Positions 47,593 to 62,000 are shown, counted from the first letter of the stretch. The stretch is 64,000 nt of DNA from Echinococcus granulosus (GCF_000524195.1 NW_020170387.1:983816-1047815), one strand, 5' to 3'. Numbers and translations are program-made. The notes: generated by a model not told the origin, from the sequence alone.

Positions 47593-50501
47593 AATTCAAC
47601 ACCCCCATGTGCCAAGCCGATATACGTAATATGCCCCTGAGACCATGTCGTCGAGCGGAAATACAATCTGCGGAAGTGACGGTGTAAACAAATTTTGGGT
47701 TAAATAAACTATCAATGTATGCTGGCACGAAAAGTAACCACTGTATCTACCAGTAATTGACCATCGAAAATTGGCACTACTTACACACCATCAAGGGAAA
47801 AGCTATCTATTATGAGCGAGAGATTTGGAAAAAAGGCAATAGAATGGTTTACACTGGCGCCAAAGAATGCATAAATTGCAGTAGCTTCAATGGATATGGT
47901 CGAATTATTGTCACATTGCATAGGAGGTTTGGGCACTGTCGCAGTCGCGCAACAATTTAAACTAACTTTACTAATGCACCTCTATAGTCCACAGTTTGAA
48001 GCAAATTAATTAATTCTTAGTTTAAACATGTTTCTGTTTTGTTGCCTGGGCTAACTACACCTGAAAACACAGTTACATGTTCGCATCAAACTTTGACCAA
48101 GTCTAGTTTACTTCTAGACGCCAATTTCTGTCGTATGCGTAACTGAGATGCCAAAGTAAGAAACACGAGTGCAATAGCTTGAAATGCCAACACCAACCTT
48201 TTCTCTTCAAAAGTTTTTAGAACTTTAAAACAAGTACACAATAGGTTTTTAAAACTCCCATTTATTTTTATGTTTGGAATCAGGCAGAATAATTTGGGTT
48301 CATGAACAATGGAATACGGTGAATTGCGTTAGATTGGAAACGTAGCTTCCGCAAACTTAAGAGTGGTAATTAAAAGTTAAACTATATGTCAGAGAATTAG
48401 ATAAACTTAATTGTAGTAGATTCCTCCTCTAGCTCTTCCCGTCTGTCCTTCGTACTCCTCGAACGCAGAGACTGCTTCGGTGAGGGCACGTTTATTGGTA
48501 AGCGTTAAGGAGAATGCGTACAGGTCCTGTGTTTAGAACCCTCTGCTGCCTCCGCCACGACGTCGGTGTTCACTGGACGCTTAAATAACACAAGTACCAC
48601 ATAACGCTTTGACAGCACAAATACATCGCGTAATGTTAAACACACCATTTACAGGTTCAGCACCGTTATTAACAAACATGCATCACTTCCAAATCTGTGG
48701 ATCAAATAATTCGCAAAAGTTATAAGGAACATCAAATAGGCCATCGAAGCTTACTATAACGTCCAAAATGGTGAAAAGAGGAATGCAGAATGTGTAGACA
48801 GAGGCTCCACACGGTATCAAAAAGTGATGAGCTAGTCACATTCAATGTTAGGCCATACCTCTTGGAATAAAGTGGCATCGGTTTTCCAGATTTCCCCGAA
48901 TAAGCAAATATAGGCGCAATCGACAGACATATGAGCAAGCATACATTTGGCAACACAAAGCAAGATCTCAGAAAGTGTGTTAATATTTCTACTATTTTGC
49001 CCTTCTACCTCCAGCTTGGAACCCTCGATGGAGGAAAATGTAAAAATGAAGGCGATTTTACAAATAAGCAATGTTGTTTGGGGTATTTGAGTCATTCACC
49101 TTGGGGAACGACGACGTCCCCTCAATCACGGGGTTGAAATAATCTGGCTGCTTGTCACCTAAATGGTGCATTCAAACAAACGTGTGTCACAGCACAATGC
49201 ACCCCCATTGGGACACAACAAACAGTAATTGCGCGTACCTCCTACATCAACTCATCCAACTCACCTTTACCCGAATTAATCCCTGACTCCAGCTTCTCTT
49301 TCGCAAAGCGGAAATGATGTACCCTATTCTTGTCCCAAAAGTCAAGTTTTTGGTTGGATTTAACGACACTACCCCAACTATCCATTCCTGCTTGTCAAGC
49401 CTACACAGTGGCACTGGTTTTGGTTAGCTCATCAAAGGATGAAATCATGAACTTCTACAAGTCTTCTCTGTTTGACAACGTGGTTAACTGGTGCAATTTT
49501 AAATTTGCACGACTTAATGTAATGGGTAGAGAGCACACCAATTCCGTTTTCTTTGCAAATCTAAAGCAGTCTGTCACTTTTTAGGATTTATTAGCCTACC
49601 ATGTCCGACCGGTGCCCAGATAGTTTGCATCGAACGGAAACCGACATTTCCTCCACGATGCTGATGCTTGCATTATCTATGAAGGATTTATTGCTTGCTA
49701 TCAAAAAAACGTACGGTGCTCATAACCCTGTGTAAGGAGCGTGGGGTTTCCTATTCGTCTAATTATGATAGACAGCCAAAAAGGCAAATGCAAACCTCAC
49801 AAGAATCCCACTTTTGTGGTCAAATTATTTCGATTGAATCAACTTCTGCGGCAGATTATTTACTTTCTGCCACAGAATAAGCCACTATAATAAAATATCC
49901 ATAGTAAGAAAACCCCCTAAACAAATTCACCAAGCGAACTTTGGCAGGTCCATGCTTAGTTACTTTTTGGAAACATCAAACATTGCCGATGAAATATTGT
50001 CTCTTAAATTCGGTATGGATTTTTTTACGCCACATTTGATTGACTTCAAAGCTGCTGGCAAACAAACGGGTGGCACTTTTGAAGAAATAAAACAAACGGG
50101 AGAGCATTCTGCTTGTTGTTCACCCAAGCTGAAAAGAGCAGCTGGTTTCAAATAAAAAACAATTACTTGATGGCAATTTGTACCCATTTCTGTTGCAAAA
50201 TATCGAAAATTTGGTATGATGTAACCCTATCTTCGGTGTATAGGTGATTCCTAATTAATACACAAATATTACTATATATTAGTACATATTCTAATTGGCA
50301 GAATGCATCTCTTTTCCTTCTGCTAAACTGTTTCCTAAAAGGGCATTTCCTATTGATACCTGCTGAGGAGTTTGCAGTTGTCGTCGTGACGCTTGCCACG
50401 GAAATGAGCCAGAAACGGAGGTGCATCAGCAGTTGCTATTTTTTCCCAGTCAAAGCAGCAATAATACAAGAATGCGAATCGGGGTGTATATAAGTGTACC
50501 G

Positions 50502-50675
50502 TCCCTGGACTCCTTGAAGACGAAAGAAGACACAATACTCGGGCAGAATATATATTCAGCGCAGAGGTGTCTGGACTACTGGCATGGCCCGAAGGCCAGC
50601 CCACCCAGCGAGGTACAAGAAGGCTAACTCAAAAGTACAAAAGTGGCGTCTCACCGATACCGAGGGATAAACCAC
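50502..50675 (-). repeat. Dispersed ~180-bp repeat, copy 8
   Basis: It carries CTGGACTCCTTGAAGACGAA, AGAAGACACAATACTCGGGC, AGAATATATATTCAGCGCAG, CTACTGGCATGGCCCGAAGG and CCAGCCCACCCAGCGAGGTA, then ACCGATACCGAGGGATAAAC. Same orientation as copies 1-3. It looks like one of the least decayed copies. Confidence 0.75.
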
Positions 50676-51847
50676 CATCGTATTACATAGGTTTTAATGA
50701 TAGTTATAAAATCACAAGGAACTATTGTAATGTAACGTGAGAAGCGGTCTGCATACGCCAACTGCGTGACTGAGCGGTCACCATTTGCCGCTGATGACCT
50801 GTGCACATGCACCAGTGTAATGGATTCAGCTTTCTTTCTCCCGCCGTTGCTTTCATATCTTAGGAAATCTGGGTTCTTTCCCCATTGGAAGGGGAAGGGG
50901 GCACTGGCATTCACTCAGTCAGGAGGTTGGCGAATGCAGACCGCTTCTTACCTTAAAGCTACATTTAAACTAGCATGTAAAACAGTACTTCACATACATT
51001 GAGCAAAAAGCAGAAACAAACAAATGTGATTTCTTTGCATTAGTTTAAGTACCCCAGCAAAACAAGCAAAACACCTTTGAGAATGTGTGAAACGAAACAT
51101 TTGGTATGGGATGTGAATGGAAGGAATGGTGATTGGGCAATTGCCCACATTTACGCCTTTACATAATGTTTCACACCAAACCAATGACATTCAGAACTAG
51201 GCCAAAAACTGCCGCTTTACTCGCAAATCTTATTTATTTTAAAAGTAGGTTTTGTAATACGAGTTAAACAACCAACTGGAAGCGCATTAAAACGGATCTA
51301 ATCCTCATGATACTATGCAACAAAAAGTTGTATCAAGCCCAAGGATTTTAGAATGTCTATTTCTAAGATGAGATCCCCGCTGTTAAAGAAGTCAGATTGA
51401 CGTGTTCTAGTAAGGAAATATTAATAACATTGCTGTAACTATTGGTCATATAATGGTTTATTTTTACCATACTATTGCGCAGAAAGCCATGGATTCAACC
51501 TGAAATGCCCATCCAGGGATAAATGCATTGTTTTTCTTTTTCATAATAAGACCATGTAAATATCCCAACCATTGGTAAGGATTCAAAAGGGAATATTCTT
51601 GCTTGTATCATTTATTTGATTAGAACCTGTTGCATCCCAATCATACATGCAGAATTAATAGGCAGCATTTTTGACATTTTCAGATGGCTACAATGAGTTT
51701 CATTCTTGGCGACAGTTTGAATGAAGGAATAATTTTAATTAAATATATGGAGACCTAATGGCTGGATTCATAACAGTATCTTAACTTTTAGCCTAATCCC
51801 AAAATTAATACTTCTCATTGTTGTTCTTTGATTGGGCCACGGTTAAA

Positions 51848-51880
51848 AATCTTTGGCGATGGCCCCTTATAATCGAACTA
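51848..51880 (+). repeat. Possible fragment of second repeat family
   Basis: AAAAATCTTTGGCGATGGCC, followed by CCTTATAAT, resembles the left part of the 47.47-kb copy. It is short and diverged, so this assignment is tentative. Confidence 0.35.
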
Positions 51881-53887
51881 GTTGTTGCTAAATAAACTTG
51901 CTTTTTTTTATAAAAACACTGCCATCAGCGAAACAGGTACTAAATTATTCAGTTTAAATCGGGCGTGTTTGATGTAAGTCACATGAAAAATGGTAGTTTA
52001 GGAAGATCCGCACCGTCAGGTTGTGTGACGCCTGTCAGTAAAATTAATCACTTTTTTCGCGATAATGGCACTTAAATCCAAAGCGCACACACTTTTTCTT
52101 AACTGGAAACTTTTCTACCCCACTATGAAACCTAATATATGTATCAGAACTTTCCCGGGCTACCAATGTCCGGCTGCAAACTACCAAAGCCTTCTTCACT
52201 ATGCTATGCCTTATTGTCTTTGAATGAATTTTCTTATTAATCGCACATTAATGGCGGTATTTTTATGCTCCTTTAGTTATTATTTCAAGCATAATAAATT
52301 AAAAGAAAAGTCAGGGCTTCGATCACTGCATTAAATACTTTAAAAGAAGGCTTTCAATTAACAAAGGCAGGTAATATTAGTTAGTTTAAACTAATTGCGT
52401 CTTCCAGATAGTCAGACTGATGCAACCATGAAAAGCTATTTGGTAGTATTCTCTGTTTAGTTGCCATTACTACTATTGATTTTGATATGCATCTAAAAAG
52501 TCACATTAGTTTTAATACATGATAAAATAAATTATACAATAATGGCTGATTATTTCGCAATAAAAGGCTTTAAAATTAATTTGTTTCTTTGCTGAAATTC
52601 CTCTACCACTGTACAAAACACGATAAAGGGGAAAAGCAGTAGTTTCTGCTGACTTACATGGATAAAACATCAGTTGAGATATTATTTAAGATGTTTAAGG
52701 TTTTAGACACAAAAACACCATTAGTTCTTTTATTTTTACCACTTAACTATGGTAAACGCTAAACCGTTTTTACCTGCATCCATTAACTCTAGAGATCACC
52801 TTTGAATGTAGGCCTTGTACTAACCAATTACAAGGTGGCAATGCTCATGCCTATTATCCACTGTTCAGTAGTTGTAAATCATGTCATGGGGGATAGCAAT
52901 GAGAGGAGGAACCCCACCCACAAAAATCGTGGAAGTGGTTCGAGAATGAAGAAGCCACTAAGCCAAAAAACAAGGCGTAGGGCAGCCACAAAGATTTTGC
53001 TGGTTTTCTTCATGATACGTCATTTTTTAAGTTTCTGTTAAAAATATGGATAAAATATTTATAGGTACACACTAACGTGATCAAACACTGAATCCGCTTT
53101 CACGAGCGTCAAGGCCAAATATTGTGAAGATGAGATTTCACTAGTTTAAATCTATGTGATAGTACACTCTTGTATCGTCACCTTTAAACGCACAAATCCA
53201 ATGTGTTGTCTTCTATCTGTGATTCTTCTAAAGGCAATTTATTAGTGAACACGAGCCCAAATTTTGTTTCCCGGAAGTAAGCTTTTCATTTCTAGACACT
53301 TATTTGTAGTGTTCCATTTTTGTTTCATCAATAGATTTATCAAAAATGAATACGCAAAAGAGAACTTAATGTTGATGTGTTTGCCTATATTCACGAACAC
53401 AGAACATTAGTCTTACATACCTCTTCTACTTCCGATGAAACGTTTGGAATGCTTCGTACGGGAATAAAGCAGTGGGCTCAGTTTATCTGCGTGGGTGGAT
53501 GGGCCATTAAGAATTGTCAGATTATGCAGGTAGGGGGTTGGGGAGGAAAAGGAATGGTATACATTCGCGCCACTGAGGCGAAAGTGGGTGGCACATTACG
53601 CCGCCGACAACATGACCGCGGTTCCCTGACAGGCCATTAAATACACACCTGCAGCTACAGCTGCGTAAACAAAAACACGCAAATATTTGCATTCTCTTAG
53701 AGCAGTAACCCCAACGCTTACGCACACACACATACACATATACAATGGAGAGAACAAATTGACTGACTCTGCATAAGTTCCAGACGATATAATTAATTGA
53801 GGTGTCATTATTATTGTTCTAGTTGCTGAGACTTTTCTTTCACAAAGAGGCTGCTCTATTTTTTTGAGCATATATTACCTTTTAGGC

Positions 53888-53912
53888 ACCCCTAGTGTCC
53901 ACGGCTAGGGGT
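53888..53912. repeat. 8-bp inverted repeat
   Basis: ACCCCTAG (53888-53895) and CTAGGGGT (53905-53912) are exact inverted arms around a 9-nt spacer. No neighbouring gene explains it. Confidence 0.5.
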
Positions 53913-54860
53913 TAATATCTTTGAGTGGATCGCTGATGCTTCACATTTAAACTCTTTGTGCGACAATTGTTTATTAAAAAAATTAAAACGAATATCACCA
54001 AGAAGTTAAATTATTTGAAATTCCTCTAGATGCATCAAAAAAAAGACATTTAAAATTGTGTGAATGGCTTCAAAAAAGACGATGTTATTGGAGATGCCTC
54101 GCTTGAAGAGCTGGCGTTACGCCATGCAAATTAACACAAGCTTAATCGTTGCATTCATCGATACGCAAATCGACGTTGAGTGGGTACAATGATTACAAAC
54201 AGTTTTTACCCCTTTAATTTCTTATTTATCCAACTTTTCAACCAATCATTCATGCAGTGAGCTTTTACCATATAGCTATTACTAAAGTTTGCGACGCCTG
54301 TTGCCAAAAGTAAACCATAATTTAGTGGTGCAATGTTATTCGCAAAGCACACTACAGGTGATTTTAAATCCTGCGCAAACACATTTCTGAGGCCAAAAAA
54401 GTAAATGTAGCTTGCCTTGGCGACACGATGAACCTTAAAGTGAATCTATAGTGAGCACAGACGGCACCTACAACTTCATTCTGACAGTCTGGAATTCTAA
54501 AATTCCACCAAATTATCAATTTTACTTGTATAGAACCCAGGGCAAGGAATTTGATTAAATTGATAAATTGCTAACATAGGCCAAATGATGTAATCAAACA
54601 AAGAACGGTAGTCAGAACCTTCCACGCAATTTTCAACATTCGACACTAAAGATGGTCCAATATTGCGTTATTTGACATCTCAAATGAGATAATATTAGCT
54701 GATTGTGAGTGTGAGAAGCACTGACATTTGTAATTACGAATAAGATAGTTTAATTCAAATCTCGAAGTACCTTCAAATTTGCTCCCCGTGTACTGGTTGC
54801 TATTGGGAAGAATTCGATTGGTCATCTGCTCAAATGTGAACTCAAACGAACCTCCCTGTA

Positions 54861-54910
54861 ATTGGCCAGTCTCCTACACATAGCCGCCCGGCCAATAACC
54901 GTGAGATTGG
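54861..54910 (+). promoter_or_regulatory. Cluster of three CCAAT boxes upstream of the small secreted-protein gene
   Basis: ATTGGCC at 54861, GGCCAAT at 54890 and ATTGG at 54906 give two inverted and one direct CCAAT core within 50 bp. The first two form an inverted pair. They end 55 bp before the ATG at 54965, a fitting place for a proximal promoter. I see no TATA box. Confidence 0.5.
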
Positions 54911-54964
54911 GGAGTTACAAAACCTAACCGAAGGCATTTTCAGGGCTCAGTACCTCCCACAAAT

Positions 54965-56038
54965 ATGAAGGCGTTTTATGCAGTCCTTTTCACTGTTCTG
55001 GCTATGATCGTATTGACCATCACGGCCGAAGAACCGAAAAGTCACGAAGAAGACAAAAGAATGCTTTACTGGAAACGAGATGGTTTGGAGGACTTAGACG
55101 ACGAGGGTTTGCTCTGCATTTTTAAAGGTATTTGAATCTTAATGCAGAATTGGACACCTATGGCCGTATAATACCGTTTCTCAAGATGAGGAATCGATTT
55201 GGCAGACTCCATAACTACCGGAAAAGGATGGTCTATTGGTAACCAATGCAGTTTTAGACAAAATTGCCAAATCCTCTTGAACTAAACGGTGCGTTGTTAT
55301 TGTAAATTTGCTTACCTAAATGAGCTTACTTTACCATTTTTCTCGTTTTATTATACATCTTCGGTACAACAGGAGAACTTAAGGATGTTGTTGCCCTACA
55401 TTTCCTCACTGATAACTTCTAGCATACATGACCAAAAACAATACTATGTGCTAATTTCACCTCATCTTTTTTTAGACTCACCCCTACACAATGAATGCGA
55501 GTATTTCACTGAAATACATCTTTTTATTCGAATCTTATCCACCTTCCTTGATGTACCTAAATTTAACCAAATAAATAATTTTGACATTTTGGCGCATTCA
55601 CAACCAATCTTACTGCTTTATTCTCCTTCATAATCATAAAGTCAGTGCTTACAATGACTTTTGGAAGTCTGATTAGTATCAAAAATAAACTATTCAGTCC
55701 TAATTTGTGCATTCCTTTAAACGCATAATCTAAATAGAGTTAAATATAGTCGAGTAAGGCTACACAAGTGCTGCTTACCTGTAGTTCTGTTTATACTAGT
55801 TTACTTAAGCAAAGTATTTGCATTTTACAGAAGAGTTAGTTAAGATTACTTTAATATTCTGTCAAAAAACGTTGGCTTGAATAGAAAGACTACGGCTACT
55901 CTTAGTCCTTTTTGACAGAATCGTAGTCGTATTCACTTTGACTGACGAAGGGCTTTTATGCTACACTTTACTCTAACAGATGAACAGGATAAGTTATACC
56001 GCAACACTGGACAAGACATGGCAAAACATTTGTCGTAA
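54965..56038 (+). CDS. Small secreted protein (73 residues, two exons)
   Basis: Exon 1 (54965-55127) starts with a textbook signal peptide, MKAFYAVLFTVLAMIVLTIT, then Ala21, with cleavage likely before EEPKSHEED. The donor AAAG|GTATTT and the acceptor CTCTAACAG|AT (exon 2, 55980-56038, TAA) join in phase 1 to give a 73-residue precursor. Without splicing the frame would stop after 56 residues. The mature part of about 52 residues is acidic, with a single cysteine in LLCIFK. It has two Lys-Arg pairs (31-32 and 37-38) that bracket MLYW and could be prohormone-convertase sites. I do not recognise the family. Options are a peptide-hormone precursor or a lineage-specific secreted protein; the size is near that of the cestode antigen B/8-kDa lipid-binding proteins, but those have their intron near the signal peptide and I see no clear match. 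CCAAT boxes lie just upstream. Confidence 0.55.
55856..55921. repeat. 13-bp inverted repeat with nested hairpin, in the intron of the secreted-protein gene
   Basis: ATTCTGTCAAAAA (55856-55868) and TTTTTGACAGAAT (55909-55921) are exact 13-bp arms around 40 nt. The spacer itself contains GACTA...TAGTC. The unit ends 58 bp before the splice acceptor. It could be a miniature element or an RNA fold near the acceptor. Confidence 0.6.
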
Positions 56039-59000
56039 GGTCCATTGGCGCTCTTTGGTCAGTTACAATTTCGAACAAATAACATCACCCTAGTGTTTTC
56101 AAATAGTGGCGTTCCCGAACATTTAAAAGTATTTGCTTACGCAGAAAGTAATGTAAAATTCTCATTTTGAAAAGTACCCACATCAATTATGCGGGAAGGA
56201 CGTCAAGTGGCATATTGTTCTAACACCATCCATAGGAGAGTGAAGAATGCAGTATATTGGAACGTAGGTAAGGTGAATTTGCATAGCGGTTGGATACGAA
56301 CTAAACATCTCCTAAGGCGAAGGTAGCGAAGCGTGAACCTGGAGGTCGCACTTCGGTGAGAATGGGCTTTAAGGGAAGTAGAGTTATCTCATTATCTCCT
56401 TCCGACCCAAATTACAGTGGTTCATGTGAATTTTTTAATGATATTTGAGTGGGATGACTATCGGCAGACAGAAGACAAATGAGTGCGCACTACTTTTACC
56501 TTTTAAAGGAGCAATTATGAATAACGTTTGTGCTGTTCGCACTGGAAGCAGAAAGTGGCCAGACGCTATCACGAGGAGTGAATGAATGTACCAGCATGGA
56601 GACGAACTCACCTCACACATTCCCTGTCTATTTTTACGAAGAAGCCCGGTTTTCCTACAAAGTCCGGGACATGGTTTGCAACCTTGTCCTAAGTTGGCTC
56701 GCGGTCACAGTGGTCAATGTTAGCTAAAACCCACAAAGATGAGGCAATTCTTAAGATATGCAATATTCTGCCCAAATATTTGTTCGACAATATCAATTTA
56801 CACTATATACTTGAAAATTGCATGGCTTTTATCCCTGCCAATCCGTTCTAAAACTCGCTACAAATGAAACAGCCTTTGTAATTGCTACTTAAAACATCCG
56901 TAAAAGTGTGGCACATTCTCCTTGATTTCCCTTAATTCAACTTTGAGCAATTGTTAATTCATCATGACTAACGATCTGCGGAAACCCACCACTCTAAAGT
57001 GGGTGGGATGTATTTTCATCAGTCCTTCATATCAGCTACTAGATTAAGCTAAAATATATAGAATGAACGGCACAGAGGCAAAGTGGTCAGTTTAACTTCT
57101 TTAAATTATTTGCTGTCGAGGTGCCTACTTAAAATTGAGGTTCTACATTTTTTTCTGTTCTCAAAATATTGTAGTTATTAAGTAGTAATCTAAAACAATA
57201 TTTTTAAGAGAGATATCAAATTTTTACCAGGAGAATGCATAAATTTATCGTTTTTCATTGATAAAGCGGCTGTGTTTTACTGTTGCGTGCCTGAAGCACA
57301 GAAGAGAATAAGAGGTATTCATATTTCCAGGGAGAACATTCCTTTAGATCCACAAAACCGTGCGGATGTATCCTAACCAACACCCGATTTGCAGTAAAGT
57401 AAATTTGGCAGTAAAATGTTAATGTTCATCTACTAATTGAGGCATCGCGGTAGGTTTGACGCGCAAGGCGATGATCGTCTCCGCATGACCCCCACTTTAA
57501 TTGCCACTTTCGGAGTATTAATGCATGTGAATCGAATTCCCACCCATTGAGGTCAGGGAAAAATTTTTCATTTGTCGCCAGTCCCCATGTAGACCACTTC
57601 TTGACACTCCTCAGATTCGAATAAATGCGCAAGGTGCAGAGCATCCAAGTACTTTGTCCCCCTGTTATTTTAGTCTTTATTTACTTTGGCTTTATTTTGT
57701 TGAAATCTGTGGTGCCAAACCTTAGTTATAAATATGTTGCGGGTTTTGAATCATTCAATGAAGGATGAATTTTTAAAGACGCACCAAACAGCAATCTCAT
57801 GGGGTTAATTGTTCCCAATGTTGATTTTTTCCTCTGAAATCTGTTGAGCCAATTCTCTAGTCATAAACGTGCAACGAGCCAAGTAAATCGGCTTTGTATT
57901 TAATGAAAAAGTGCACAAATTTTCCTAAACTATAGAACAAAAACTATATGACTTAATGACGTTTGCTGCTGGAAAAATCTATTTAATGAAAATTGCCAAG
58001 AAGTTATAAGCTCCTCTGAAATCCACATTTTATTTGTCAGCAAATGTATGCTTGATACAATTTTGAAGTCTAACTGAAATTTAAAAGTTTTGTTAGTGGG
58101 TTTGAAGGTATGGATCAGAAGCCTTTTAGGTGGATGAGGTATTTACATACGTATTTTATTACCCTTTTAAGGTGCACTGATAAAACTCTCATATTGACGG
58201 AATAAAAATATATGTACTCCCTATCCTTCCCGTAATTTTTCAAGCACATGTACGCACTTGTAATTCTGAAACTTGTTGCTCCAATTCGGTGAACCCATAG
58301 TGACGGTCATGACTACATTAAATTGTATGCCATCACTCATAGTTTTCACTAAGGCCCTAACTAATATACGTTTTTGGCAAAGGAATAGCCCCTGCAAACA
58401 TTAAATTAGGATATTACAAGACAAACTAAAAACTGGTTTAAACTTTACCACTAGATAATTGTTACAAGTATGGCAAAGATATTCAACCCTTAACTAACTG
58501 ATCGTATTGAACCTCTAAGCCTTTATTCAAGTACTCCTAAAAAACTTATGCGTCTAATAGGGGGTTTGCATATTACTTGGCTGCTATCGCAAAAGTGTCG
58601 CTTTTAAAGCGCAGCTCAACTTTTGACTTAAGCAGTCGGTCAAATAAAGCAGGAAACTTCTAGTTTATGTAACCTTGAGTAAAAATTTGGATTTTCGCTG
58701 AAATGATAGTGCTAATGCAGGGAAAATCGTTCCGCATTTTGGGGTTTTTTTTTGTCAACTTGCATTAAATCAAGTGAAATTAAGTGGGTTGTATTTTTAG
58801 TGATGTGTGAACTTTATGGGGGCGATATCATTGTTACCAAAGAAGTGGGAACACTTTATCAACTTTGTAAAAGCTAAATTATAGATTGTCATTACAGAAA
58901 ATAAGAATATATGACAAAATACTTATATTGTGTGAAAAGGGGGCATGAACTGAAATATAGTTGCAACATATTGGTATTATTGTCTACCCTATTCTACAAT

Positions 59001-62000
59001 GACACAGAATTTGCAATCGCAGACTTGGGTGATTTTTGATTGCCTAGCCACCGATAAATTTAACAAAATCTTGCTTCCTTGTGATTGACTAAAGTCCTAT
59101 TAAATTCTTGAGCATGTTCGAAGTATTTATTTCAATGTTGTTCTGGGAGCTGACTCGGTCACAAAACTTTGATGCGCGTCCCAAAATTTTTTAACATTCA
59201 AAACTGTGGTCCTTAGCAGAATGGTAACCATATGAAAAAGTAACAGTAGTATCTACAATATGGAAGAAATTATTTGTGATAAACACCTTACTTAGTCAAT
59301 TTGTACCCTAAGTTATCAAAAATACATTAAAACTTAGGGTTAAGGAAAAACTAAGTCATAAGAGAAGCATTCCCATAGTTGATCTGCATTTTGATTCAAT
59401 AATAAAATGGATCCCTTAAATAAAATTTTTTATTTTGTTCGGATATGTGAGCGGCAAGAACAGGTGTTAGGGATGACAGTTTAAATTCAAAGCTAAATGA
59501 AACCTCACAAGTGGGATTCGTTGAGGCAAAACGGGTGTGTTTATGTGATGAAGGAAGCTGTTGATTGAGATTTCCAACTTCGCAAAACATTCTTGAAACC
59601 TGAACCCTCTTACTGAGAAGAGCTTCAAATAGTTGGAGGGAAACTAGAAAAGGTAATTAATTATTGTGAGTCTACGTACCTTTTGATTTCGCAAATGCCA
59701 TTACATTATTTGAGTGGCACTTCGGACAACTCTATGAGTTGGATAATGGATACCATTAACTTACTGAACTAACTCCGTTTGCCAAATCATAATTGTTTCT
59801 GGCGCTTTAATGCAAAGGATTCATCGTTTTTATTAATTAATACTTTGCAACAGTGCGAAAGCGTATGCCCAGTCCTGGGTTGATGTGATGATACTCCGAG
59901 TACAGTTGCAAGAGTGACATAGCACTTCGATACGATGAGTTTGCTGTTATCTTCAAATGTTTTAAATGCCAAATGCCAAGCAAATACAATTGTAAGCAAG
60001 TATTTTCATGTACTTCACTTCTAAGTAAAATGATGTAGTTTCTTGGTTGGGATTCCTACTTGACATAAAACCATCTCACACTATTCGTCGGTCGTTCATT
60101 AAAAGGCCCCATAAATAATCGAACTGCTCAAGTAAAATGAGAGTTTAATGTAATCTAGTCCAAGAAATCTATTAAATTCATTATAAATCACTGCTTGGAA
60201 ATCAATGGAATGTAATATGCATGAATGCATACTTGGATAAAGGAATCCTTTAATACATCAGGGAGGAGATAGTGAATTGAATTTAAAAGAGGAGCAAGCG
60301 CATGGAAGTAGGTGTTGACCTTAGGCTTTAATCAACAATGAATTAATGTAGGGGTTTTTAACCAGTTATGTTAATCAATTCATAATTAAGTGCAGTAAAA
60401 TAAACTTTTTAAAAAGGCCCTAATATGTTGAACAAGTCATTTTATCCTTGAGAAACGAATGAATTTTGGAAAGGTAGAAGTGAGATAAACACAACCTTCC
60501 CCACAAGAAGCTCCAAGAAATAATAAAATGCGCTGTCTGGCTTAGCAGAGACCAATGTTTGAGGAGGATGCGTGTATTTATGTACAAAGTAAGTCTTTTT
60601 GCAGAGCTGTTAACCATACTTCCCATTAGGGCGTTTTCAAGCCACACCGTGATGTAATTATTAGGCGTGTTGCACAATGTGATTCATAAATTATAATTAA
60701 TTGAGAGAGCTTCCTAAGTGTGGATATCCCTTAGCAATTTAGCCTTGATTTATGATCCGTTAAGTTTTGCACAAATCTAAAACTATTAAATCAGTTTAAT
60801 TGTGACATTCGGAAATAGCCCAGTGCTCCATTTACACCTTATTTTTGGGATGGTTTTAAACAGATCATTGGAAAATATAAAGCACTTTTCCAAAGGATTA
60901 GCCAGGGGCTTTTGTTATCGGAATGTGAGCATGTTTAGTAGTAAATGATAGAAGCTTTTATGATTTAACTGCGTATACAAATTCAAGTATCTGGGATCTT
61001 CGTACTTGCTTTCCCACCTCCCACAACAATATTTTAGATGCATTTCATTTCATGTGGGGAATCAGCAGTGACGTAATTAATTAAGATTAGTCTCAGGCAA
61101 GCAGAATAAATTTTATTCAACTATTTATCAAGCTACTCAACTACTTTAATCTGAATTCTTAAGTTGCTTGGATTAGAGGCAATGATTTCTGAAGAATCTT
61201 AAAATAATTAAACAAGCTTTAGCATGCTGTTATACGGAAATTTTGAACATTTCTGGTCGTCAAAACCTTTACTTTGATGATACACAAAACCATTTCCCTC
61301 ATTAGTGTTAGTAAAATGTTAGTTATGCTCCCAAAAATATCATCACAATCCTCCGGAGCCTTTTTAACGTCTGCAGAAGACATCGCAACCCTACCGATGC
61401 CCATTGGAATAGCTTAAGTTAGCAAATTCGATGAACACTGAGTGTATCGGTGAAATTTACCAACAAGCTTATGGTGTTATTATAAGATAATTTGCCTTTT
61501 TGACATATCAGCAGTAAGGTCTTTAATAGTGTTGACTTTACACAAATTACAATTCAAGGAGTGATGATGTTAAGAATTAACCCAAGGTTACTTAGGCATT
61601 TGAATTGATTCCCAAGTTTCCACGAAGTTGGCAGCTAAAAGCAGATTGTTGAACCACTAATTTATCCAACACATCAGACCACCACTTGGCCCTTCAAACT
61701 AAACAGAGTACATTGAACATGCGCTTTCACGTGTCACTTAGATTCACCCCATTGTAATGTTTTCAATCACAACTTAAATTAGATGGCAGTTTAAAAATTA
61801 AGCTACCATCAACAATGCGAAGGAATGAAATTTGTCCATACTTGCCGTCGTAAGGCGTAGCCTATTGACCATATATTCTAAACACCATCCGCCACTTTAG
61901 CTGTTTTATGGTGTTTGCAATCCGAAAGCGTGCCTTAATAATGTCAAACTTAAGAGCAACCTGAAGATGACAGTTCTAGGTAAACGTCATTTTTAGCCGA

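Larger units (their letters stand above)
40080..54964. other. About 14.9 kb without a recognisable gene
   Basis: I see no exon of a known family on either strand. The region holds two copies of the dispersed repeat (47.1 and 50.5 kb), members of a second repeat family (45.15, 47.49 and 51.85 kb), a GC-rich patch at 43.95-44.25 kb and a small inverted repeat at 53888-53912. ORFs of 60-133 codons occur on both strands (for example 41875-42276, 49330-49584, 52802-53041, 53377-53640) but lack motifs and splice support. Downstream of BRF1 no perfect AATAAA is close to the stop. Confidence 0.5.

Noticed and set aside
53377..53640. 87-codon plus-strand ORF with Gly-rich stretch
   Set aside because: It is overlapped by minus-strand ORFs of similar length, and the Gly run comes from a simple GGG-rich tract.
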